Below, piece after piece: positions 53,972 to 64,000 of a DNA stretch of 64,000 nt. Position 1 is the stretch's first letter, and every line of letters begins with the position of its first letter. This stretch comes from Selaginella moellendorffii (taxonomy: Eukaryota > Streptophyta > Lycopodiopsida > Selaginellales > Selaginellaceae): NCBI RefSeq assembly GCF_000143415.4, contig NW_003314360.1, positions 514,182 through 578,181 of the forward strand, in the 5' to 3' direction. The notes under the pieces were generated by a model that worked only from the letters and a program-made list of their open reading frames with translations, was not told the DNA's origin and searched no databases. The translations under genes and the position numbers were made by a program.

Positions 53972-55350
53972 ATGGAGCGATCATCGTTGATTGTCGCGTT
54001 TGGCGAGATGTTGATTGATTTTGTTCCCACTGTTGGTGGATTGTCGCTAGCGGATGCCCCGGCCTTCAAGAAGGCGCCAGGTGGCGCGCCAGCCAACGTT
54101 GCTGTGGCCGTGTCCCGCCTTGGTGGGCACTCGGCATTCATCGGGAAGGTGCTGCGCTCTCTCTCTCTCTCTCTGTCTGTGTGTGGTTGGTTCCTGTTTT
54201 CAACTCCCTTGCGGATCCTGAATCAGGTTGGCGAGGATGAGTTTGGGTATATGCTGGCCGAGATACTCAAGCAGAACAAGGTTGAGGACAGGGGCATGAG
54301 GTTCGACCCCCACGCTCGCACGGCCCTCGCCTTCGTTACGCTGAAAGAAGATGGGGAGAGGGAGTTTATGTTCTACAGGAATCCAAGTGCTGATATGCTT
54401 CTCAGGCCTGATGAGCTCGACGAGGAGCTTATTAGCAAGGTGAGTGAGGCATGACTTCAGCTGGCTGACTATTTTGATGGCTAGGCGTCGGTGCTCCACT
54501 ATGGGTCCATCAGCCTCATCTCGGAGCCATGCAGATCGGCACACCTGGCAGCCATGGACGTGGCAAGCAAAGCAGGCGTGCTACTGTCATACGATCCCAA
54601 TTTGAGGCTGCCACTGTGGCCTTCGGCTGAGGAAGCTCGCAAAGGAATCTTAAGCATATGGGACAGGGCCGATCTCATCAAGGTAAATCTAACAATTTCA
54701 AGTAAGCAAGTATTACAAGTGTTACAGGTGAGTGAAGAGGAGCTCCAGTTTCTGACTGGCAAAGATCCATTTTCGGACGAAGCAGCCCTGTCCGTATGGC
54801 ATTCAAACCTCAAGCTCTTACTCGTAACTGAGGGTCATCGGGGTTGCCGCTACTATACGAGCGTAAGCAGTTCCGTCCTGGGATCATACACTCATACATG
54901 TTTATAACAGGATTTCCACGGGAGAGTGGACGGTATCAAAGTGCAAGCCGTAGACACCACCGGTGCTGGGGATGCCTTCGTGGGAGGCCTTCTGAGCCAG
55001 CTTGTGGGCGATTTGTCGCTCTACAAGGTATGCATATATGTAGCCTCAGGACATGCATGATGTGTGTGGGCTTTCCAACAGGACGAGCAGAGATTGAGAG
55101 CAGCTCTCAAGTTTGCCAATGCATGCGGAGCAATAACGACGACGGAAAGAGGTGCAATCCCTGCATTGCCTGACAGGGACACGGTGCTGCGGCTCATAGG
55201 TACGCTCTTTTTATCATTCCCTGTAGTAACAAACAAATTGACGCAGACGAGATCCCCAAATCTCGGATACCCCGGGCGCCTTCGTGGTCCAACATCACGC
55301 GCTGGCGACTTGAAGATCACGAGCACGAGGGAGCTGTTCCAGCAGCGTGA
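53972..55350 (+). CDS. Fructokinase (PfkB family)
   Basis: Seven exons: 53972-54148, 54227-54439, 54485-54682, 54728-54862, 54911-55027, 55082-55199, 55247-55350; 353 residues. It has the first PfkB signature, [18 protein letters not shown] (substrate side), and the second, [17 protein letters not shown] (anion hole and catalytic Asp). Other family marks are [44 protein letters not shown] and [12 protein letters not shown]. It phosphorylates fructose to fructose-6-phosphate with ATP, mainly in the cytosol. No transit peptide is present. Intron 1 contains a short CT run (54158-54174). The C-terminal tail ([15 protein letters not shown]) is slightly longer than usual. Confidence 0.95.
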
Positions 55351-55460
55351 ATCCAATCATATGATCACTATGCTCCAATTGTGAATAAACGGAGGATGAA
55401 TCCCGTATCAAGACTAATTCTTCTTTTCCAATCTGAGTAAAGCACACATATCACAAGAGA

Positions 55461-55706
55461 TCACACGAGCCTCGAGTACTCCCAAAGGATCTGGACTAGC
55501 CTCCGGAACTCGGCAATAACGAAGTCGAGCCTGTGGCGTCTCCACAGGCAGAAGAAGAGAATGCAGCCCAGGAGCAGGATGAGACAGACGGCAAGCACCA
55601 CCGTCCCAACCCAGGCCGCTGTGGACGGGGCAGAGAGGGAGAGGAGCGAGGATCCTGCATTCTCGAGCCCCGGAAGCTCCCACATGACCATGGCGCTGAA
55701 GGACAT
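55461..55706 (-). CDS. Small single-pass membrane protein, unknown
   Basis: An 81-residue frame with one clear transmembrane helix (AAWVGTVVLAVCLILLLGCILFF), a flanking basic stop-transfer (WRRHRLD) and an amphipathic tail (FVIAEFRRLVQILWEYSRLV). The hydrophobic helix and balanced codon use argue for a real gene; the shortness and lack of a known family argue against. The start could also be the second or third Met (55691 or 55685). It ends 110 bp from the fructokinase stop, tail to tail. Confidence 0.45.
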   Translation of the reverse strand: MSFSAMVMWELPGLENAGSSLLSLSAPSTAAWVGTVVLAVCLILLLGCILFFCLWRRHRLDFVIAEFRRLVQILWEYSRLV

Positions 55707-56023
55707 ATATAATTTTTAGGGCGGGGCGTACATTAGAATCGAACCTTGGCTTGAAATTGAGTGCCCTGGGTGGACTTTCCTTCCGACTTGTTCACTTTGT
55801 AGCTATGGTGGCTTTGTCCAGGAGCTGCTGGGAAATGCCCCAGGCTACCTAGGGTTTGCGCCATGCCCAAAGGCGCAGCTCACTTGAGCTGCTACGAGGT
55901 AGGTAAAAGATTGATTGCTTCTCTCCTTCGACGAGCCCCTCTTAGATTTGGCATTTTTGTCGTATTTCTTCACATCATTCATCCAGTGATTTTTAACTCT
56001 AGTTTGATGGCAAGGGATGAGAC

Positions 56024-57975
56024 ATGTCCACTAGGACAAGACACTGGGACTCCCTCCGGACAAAGCTCCATGCTGCTTGTTTGCTAGACGAGACGGGTCT
56101 CGATCCAAAGTCCCGTGAAGGCTTGCTTGCCAAGGTGAATCCAGATTTCTGACAAACACGGCCGCGATTCGATATATAATTGTAGCTGGCAGGATTGGTG
56201 CTGTTCCAGTGAAATGGAGTGTGGACATACACAAGATACATCTCGGCTGGAAGCACGTAACAGATGGAGGCGGCTCAAGAACACAGTGGCTTTTGCGGCT
56301 GCCATCAAATCGTCTCTGGCCCATGATCTGCTCGAGGACAAACTTCACGTCGATCCCGTAAAAGGCAATGACAGTGTTGCTACCGGTGCAGCAGCTCAGG
56401 CTTCGATGCCAGTTAAAGCCAAAGGAAGGAAAGGAATGGAAGGCCTTGTGGTCCAGCAAGACAGAGGTTACATGTCTTGCTTCCAAGATTTTTATGTCGC
56501 CTGCCTCAAGGTACTTCACTCGCGTAGCTTTTTTATCATAGCATGGTGCCGCACTCACCCGAAGCACGTTTTTGTCTTACGCAGCTGCCAGTCGTTCACT
56601 TCTTTATTGGAGTTTTCCTGGCTCCAGTTGCTTTGGCCTCGATCTTCACGCCACTCTATCTATCGGATGCCAAGGGGCTCAAGCTCGTCGAGTCGCAAGA
56701 AGCGGGTTCGTCGTGCGACTCATCCAAGATATGGAGCTGCTTGAATGTTTTTCTCTACTCGTACGTACGTACATCAGATGTGGCCATGCTACTTAGTGGC
56801 TCTTTGCAGGCTATCCTTGTCAACAACCTTCGGTGGCTCGCCAATCTCTGCAATCTCGCCATTCTGTCTACTTGTTGCGAATCTTCACACGCTCATGGCT
56901 CAGTTCTTGTTTGTGTTTCTGAGTGGTGCCGGTAAGACGGTAGAGATGGCTGAAATTCGGTCTCGTAGCTCATGTCGTGAGAGGTTGCTGTTTGGTGCAG
57001 TTTTCGCTCGTATGTCACAGCCAGCGCATCCCATAAGGTGCTCCAAGAAAGCCATAATAAAAAACAATGACTTCGGGACATCAGATGACGAAGATGGCAG
57101 ATCCAAGTATAAAGGATTCATCTCTCCTGCGCCCTCTTGACTCACTCGTCGTGCGTTTTGTGTGTCACGCAGAGTCTTTGTTATACGGCTGGTACTGACG
57201 GGGCCTCCTCCCTGCGAGCTCGTGGATGCAAAGATACGCCTCACATTTCGCATTTATGTGAGGCTGCCGTCCGGGTCGATGTTCTGCTCGACACAGGATT
57301 TGGACCTGGTGCGTTCAGAAGTACGTACACACGCACATATATACGTTTGGACTTGGGTTACCTGAGCTTAGTAATCTCATCTAACATTGTCGTCTAAGCG
57401 GTGCAGGTTGCATACCTAAGATATGGACTGACAGTACGCCACGTAATAAACTCCAAGAGTCCGATTAGCGGGCACACTTTGGACACTCTTGCTCAGGGAG
57501 ATGCGTCCTTCTCGCTGACGATAATGGGTGTGGAGCGCAGCTCCATGCAGCCCATCTTCCATGTGGAGGTGAGCCTTGACTTCTCCACACCAGTTTAATC
57601 CGAGGCCAAGTGTGGTGTGTGACAGGATTACTTCATATGTGATGGAGACGTGATATGGGATGGGGAGTACCTCGACTTCGTAGGAGTGAACGACAAGGGC
57701 CTGAGAGTACTAGACCATTCCAAGATAGACATGTTGAAACCATTCAAGGTTCTCTATCCCTCTCTTGATAGTTTTCACTCCTGAAGAGATTTCCTTCTCA
57801 GGTGGCGGGAGTTGTAACACAAGCCATAGCAAGAATGGAAGGCGAAGTTGCAAGACACAAAGCTGAAGCGGATCTAAAGGAAGAGAAAAACCACGAACCA
57901 CTTTCGGAATCAGATTGGAAGACAAGCGGTGTGAGAATCAGGAAACTATGGAAAACAATATCTGGTTCGAAGTAA
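56024..57975 (+). CDS. Inward-rectifier (Kir/KirBac-like) potassium channel homologue
   Basis: Nine exons: 56024-56134, 56193-56510, 56585-56760, 56810-56931, 57001-57106, 57173-57320, 57407-57568, 57626-57748, 57802-57975; 479 residues, all phases consistent. TM1 is PVVHFFIGVFLAPVALASIF (about 144-165). The pore helix is WSCLNVFLYSLSLSTTFGG. TM2 (PFCLLVANLHTLMAQFLFVF) runs into SGAVFARMSQPAHPIRCSKKAII, the TM2-cytoplasm junction typical of KirBac and Kir. The cytosolic immunoglobulin-like domain is clear: LRYGLTVRHVINSKSPISGHT, then GDASFSLTIMGVE, YFICDGDVIWDGEYLDFV and the closing MLKPF. The selectivity filter, TVGYG or TIGYG in K+ channels, reads T-F-G-G-S here (56826-56840; residues 208-212), so the Tyr is missing and selectivity may differ. 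Kir channels are not found in flowering plants. It could conduct K+ poorly, pass other ions or be non-conducting. Confidence 0.83.
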
Positions 57976-58016
57976 AATAGAAAGTAATTTCTAGCAGCCT
58001 GGGTAGGGTTTGGGCC

Positions 58017-58404
58017 ATGGGGAAGAGCAGGAAGCGGCAAGCGGCAAAGCGGATGATGGACATTGACCATGATCAAGGTAAACAAACATCCATCTATTTC
58101 TTCTCCCTTGTTCCGATGCTGCTCCTGAATAGAGGCACAGGGCATGGATGTAGACGAGCCCAAATCCACATCCAACCCACCCAATGGGTAGGTGTTATTT
58201 GTTTTCTTGAAGCTGCCCAATGCTCTCTTGCACGGCAGGCTGTCCAAGGAATCCAAATTGATCGCAAAGCGGCGTCGTGCCGTGAATGTACGCAAGAAGG
58301 CGGCGGCTGACAAGGCGCTGGCGATGCTGGAGAAGAAACAGCAAAAGGCTCAGACGGATCTGGCAAAGGTGTGTCGCAAGAATCTACTCAAGAAGCTGTA
58401 CTAG
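58017..58404 (+). CDS. Small basic protein, probably nuclear, unknown function
   Basis: Three exons, 58017-58077, 58133-58187 and 58239-58404; 93 residues. It starts with MGKSRKRQAAKRMMDIDHDQ and ends with DLAKVCRKNLLKKLY. In between, LIAKRRRAVNVRKKAAADKAL is a dense basic region with nuclear or nucleolar character, followed by a short helix. The third exon could instead start at an earlier AG (58212), but only the later one keeps the frame. I do not recognise a named family. The stop codon is 24 bp before the STN1 start codon on the same strand. Confidence 0.6.
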
Positions 58405-58428
58405 GTAGTGGAAAGAGGTAGGGTTGCA

Positions 58429-58800
58429 ATGGAGAGTCATCATGCCCGGCTGCTAGCCTTCGATTTTGTGAGGAAACAGGTTGGCCGTCGTGTAGAGATG
58501 GTGGGGGTGGCGGTGAGCGTGGAGCGCAAGCCCAAGTACGTGCGCTTTGCTGTGGACGACGGCACGGGCTGCATATCTTGCATCTTGTGGACCAACCAGA
58601 GTGGCGCCCCCCAGCAGCAGGCAGCGGCAGACATGGCGCGGCTTGTCACTCTGGGGGGCCTGCTCGCGGTGCACGGCCGCGTCTCCCGCTACCACCACCA
58701 CCCGCAGCTCACCGTTTCGTCTCTCCTGCCACAGCCGGATGCCAATGCCGAGGTTTACCACTGGATGGAGTGTATCAAGCTTGCGCTAGATTGCTATTAG
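58429..58800 (+). CDS. STN1: STN1, OB-fold subunit of the CST telomere complex
   Basis: Single exon, 123 residues from the ATG at 58429 (MESHHARLLAFDF). An OB-fold is visible: VEMVGVAVSVERKPKYVRFAVDDGTGCISCILW, then LGGLLAVHGRVSRY and QLTVSSLLPQ, ending with EVYHWMECIKLALDCY. This is the short plant STN1, which lacks the C-terminal winged-helix region of animal STN1. STN1 with CTC1 and TEN1 protects chromosome ends and helps DNA polymerase alpha fill in the lagging strand. The frame is open upstream to 58408, but no earlier ATG is present. With only 24 bp after the preceding gene's stop codon, it has no room for its own promoter outside that gene. Confidence 0.85.
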   Translation: MESHHARLLAFDFVRKQVGRRVEMVGVAVSVERKPKYVRFAVDDGTGCISCILWTNQSGAPQQQAAADMARLVTLGGLLAVHGRVSRYHHHPQLTVSSLLPQPDANAEVYHWMECIKLALDCY

Positions 58801-58951
58801 TTCTCCAAATTGTGGCCCTCCCTGTTAAATACAAGTTAGCCTAAAGGGAAACGATAAAAAGGCGCTGCGCAGGGCAAGAGGGCGAGGGATTGATAGCCCT
58901 CTGAATCCCATGTCCAGTTGATCCATAGCATATAACAAGGTAGAGCAATCC

Positions 58952-60978
<2,027 letters not shown>

Positions 60979-61499
60979 AGTGAATTAAAACAAATTGCAA
61001 CTCAAGTGATTTCTTGATATACCTTAGTGCTATGTTGAGAAGCATATTACATTGAATGTAACTACTAGAGTAGCCACTCATTCTCCACATAACACTTATA
61101 TATGGGCTTGATAAGGTGGGGTTGCTAAGTTTTAATTTTCTTCTTTATTTTAAAAAATATTTTTGCTTTTGTTTGATATTTTAGAAATCTTGGAAATAAT
61201 TAATTAGCCCAAAAATTTTAGTTTATATATAGGAGTGAGTGATCTAAATTGAAACTAATTTAATGATTATTAAAATTCCATTATGCTAATATTAGTATAC
61301 AGCATCATAACTGTACACTTGAACCTCACACCATCCCTTCCTTTCAAAAGGATAGAATGCAGTTAAGGTTCTTTGGTTGATAGGATAAGATTTAATGGAT
61401 TTGTAGGTGGTGTTAATTATTTTTAATCTCTTTGTATGAAGTGTTTTAGTTGCTGTATATGCACAAGTTTTGGAGGATTGATCTGTTGAATGTTATACT
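60979..61499. other. 3' flank of CIPK gene, AT-rich
   Basis: There are no frames of interest. Composition shifts to strongly AT-rich, which marks the border between the gene-dense part and the retrotransposon relic. Confidence 0.4.
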
Positions 61500-63850
61500 G
61501 AACCTCATAAACTTGTGGTCTAACTTGTTATAACACCCAATATAGTCCCTTCCATTGAGCAAGGAGCCCTTTAAATAAACCATGTACCATAAAATTAAAA
61601 AAATAGATTAACACTAAGTCATCTATTTTGTACTCCGTAAGTAGACGATGATAGGAGTTGTCGTATTGTTGTTGTCCCATTTATACGTTGCCCAAGTGTT
61701 TAGTAAACTCCACTCAGACAAGTGGAAGAATATTTATTAAATATTGATCCCAAGACCTAGCATCGACAGTTCGTAGTAATTATGAAAGTAAACTTAACTT
61801 TGTTGGCAGTATCATATCATGATAATATAAGAGTTTATATAGTGAAACACTAACTAGATTTAGTATCTTTATTACATATGCATACTGAAGAGATGACAAA
61901 TAACCATCTTAATCGAAATGCTGAAAATTCACGTAATTTGCAATCATTTCTGAATAAGCCATTCCACCAAGCCATTTATTTATGGATGATAAACACTCGT
62001 GAAAGTGTGGCATATCCCTTAACTGAAACATTAAAATATAAAATGCCTCAACTATAAATATAGGACCATTATCCAAAAGAATTTGCTCCAAACAAAAATG
62101 TTGACTAATGAGAATTGCTTTGTAGCTAATCCTCCCTTTTGTTCTTTAGTTTTTGGTTTGAGGAGAAAGTACTTAATAGCACTTGCAAACACATTAACAA
62201 AAGCACAGACTTCCACCACACAAGTCAAATAGTCAAAGGCAATAATAATATATTAATTGTTAGTAGTTAACCATGGGAAATGCCCCATCAAATCAAATGC
62301 CACCAAACAAGAAATTGCAATTGACTCCAATTGTCCTTCCATAACATGAGGGGAGTATTATGAGTTTAGCACTAAACACAACTATACAACAATTAAATAT
62401 TATCACATTACATCTTTAGCTAATAGAAAGACTTATACAACTTTTTAGTCATATATTGATGTCATATATGCCTACTTAGAATAAAAGAGTCATGATAAGT
62501 ATGGAAAAAGCATGCAATAAATATCAAAGGCACCACTAACTATAAATGATCATCCCTTGTTAGCACCTTCATCAACATGTTTGCTAACTTAAGGTTGAGA
62601 TGTAGATTTGAGAGAACATTTTGAAGCGCTTGGAGTCTTTCCATCGAGCTGAGATACTCAACATCAGCTATAGAACTCCTTAAATGATGAACAATCTCAA
62701 AATCATATATCTAAAGCTTTAGAGCCTCATTGAATAGTATGACTAACTAAGTTCTTTTGCTTCAATAATGAAGTAATTGTAGCATGATCACCTTCTAGTA
62801 ATATCTAAAAACCATATAAATATGCATAAAACTTCTCAAAACCCCAAACTTTTACTAAACACTCCTCTATTCTGGAGTAATTTATCTTTGTTGGTTGTAA
62901 TGTACGGTTGATGTATGCAATGAGATAACACTAACTAGGCACACTTAAGCTCTCTTACATCAATACACCTTCAAGATCGATATCAAAAGCATCCACGTGT
63001 AAAATGAAGGGTTAAATGTAATTAGGATACACCAAAATTAAAGGAGTTGTCAACAACTTTTTGAGATCTATAAATGCCTACTCATAGTCAATAGACTAGA
63101 TGAAAGACAATGTTGATGACTTTAGCAATACTTATAATGGTGCAATATGAATAGAAAGATGATCAATGAAATAATTGAGATATTGCACTTTCCTTGTATT
63201 GCACATTATTCACACACTTCGGAGTAGGGAATTTTAAAACAATTATAAATTTGTTAAGATCAATTTGCAAACTTTTATGAGAAATATAATACCCAAGATA
63301 AGTTATGTTCTTGGACCCAAATATGCATTTTGACCACTTCAACTTTAAACCAACTTTCAGCAGCCGATCCAACTTCTTACAAATATTATAGATGTACTCT
63401 TCTAAGTGGATCAAGATATCATCAATGAAGTTAGTAATCATCTCCGACATATCACAAAAAACCTTGACCATTATCTATTGAAAAGTCATGGGAGCATTGT
63501 TTAAACCAAATGGCATCACCAAGAATTTGTACAAAAAAAATGGTATATGAAAAGGAGTCTTGGGAACATCTTCCTCAGCCATTGGCATTTGCCAGTACTC
63601 AAAAACAAGATTTAACTTGGTGAACTAATGACTTCTTCCCAAATTATGCAAGAGACCAACAATATGAAGAAAAGGGTGCATATCTGGAATAATCATTTTG
63701 TATAATGAATGATAGTCAATATAGAAGTGAATACTTCTATTATGCTTCATTATAAGATAAAATTCATACACCCAAAGACTTTAATGTGATAGACAAATCC
63801 CAGAGCCCCAAAAGTGGAGTTGAAAGGGTGCCATGTGATAATGGCCGAAG
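61500..63850 (-). mobile_element. Decayed Ty3/gypsy retrotransposon (reverse transcriptase and integrase remains)
   Basis: The minus strand carries pol text in the expected order. Reverse transcriptase: MPFGLNNAPMTFQ near 63510, then an in-frame stop, then FIDDILIHLEEY (the catalytic FIDD, usually YIDD or YVDD) near 63430, followed by LKLKWSKCIFG and YLGYYIS. Further along, integrase: near 62310-62200, FDLMGHF, a stop, then YIIIAFDYLTCVVEV; and near 62080-62060, LLDNGPIFI, the second catalytic Asp region. Many stops and frameshifts make it inactive. The flanking region to 64 kb is AT-rich; long terminal repeats could not be matched by eye. It is a plant chromosomal retrotransposon, not an infectious virus. 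Confidence 0.75.
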
Positions 63851-64000
63851 TGGAAGCTAAATAAGAGTAACATGTTTGGATTTAAAGCTCTGACTTGAAA
63901 AGTCGAGAGCGGGAGTGAAACTGTCAACGAAGTGCTTAAGGAATGAGCACGAAGTGAGCAATAAGTGAGTCTCTAGAAAATGGATACAAAAAGACCAACA

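Noticed and set aside
58408-58428. Upstream extension of STN1
   Set aside because: The frame is open but starts with GTG; no ATG lies before 58429, so the extension is not used.

Overview
The window looks like nuclear DNA of an early-diverging vascular plant, most likely the lycophyte Selaginella (S. moellendorffii or a close relative). This is inferred from content: genes are dense, introns are mostly 50-75 nt with GT-AG borders, several PPR genes lack introns, and land-plant genes (CP24/Lhcb6, an epidermal patterning factor, a CIPK kinase) sit beside an inner-arm dynein light chain that a plant needs only if it makes swimming sperm. No database search was run. Exon borders were found by hand from splice consensus and reading frame, and for each multi-exon gene with stated borders the spliced length is a multiple of three.

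Layout. 0-5.5 kb: 3' end of a PPR gene, a DUF2358 gene (-), an unresolved 1.3 kb stretch, and a DYW-type PPR gene (-). 5.6-12.8 kb: Rab geranylgeranyltransferase alpha (+), CDC45 (-), axonemal dynein light chain p28 (+), an EPF-like secreted peptide (-) and a BAHD acyltransferase (-). 14-17.4 kb: a large LRR receptor kinase (-). 17.4-29 kb: an accessory, repeat-rich island. It holds an intact five-exon Crinkler-like P-loop NTPase gene, a related decayed gene facing it, an inverted copy of the first gene's intron block joined to a different downstream ORF, and a decayed hAT-type transposon. 29-39 kb: two copper transporters tail to tail, a chloroplast GDT1/PAM71-type transporter, SEC24, an SPX protein, a possible Cys-rich peptide and CP24. 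39-47 kb: PPR genes and PPR debris, with a two-domain Dabb protein. 47-61 kb: a membrane-anchored U-box protein, a PRORP-type NYN protein with altered catalytic residues, a PPR gene, an nsLTP, a fructokinase, a small membrane ORF, a Kir/KirBac-like channel, a small basic protein, STN1 and a CIPK. 61-64 kb: AT-rich DNA with a decayed Ty3/gypsy element (-).

The genes do not form one pathway. Recurring themes are organelle RNA processing (PPR, PRORP-like), chloroplast function (CP24, GDT1, DUF2358), ion transport and signalling (copper transporters, Kir-like, CIPK, SPX), and genome replication and maintenance (CDC45, STN1). Spacing is very tight: start codons as little as 54 bp apart in a divergent pair, and 24 bp between two same-strand genes. 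The most unusual items are the Kir-like channel with a changed selectivity filter, the Crinkler-like island, and the PRORP-like protein missing the acidic pair of its active site.
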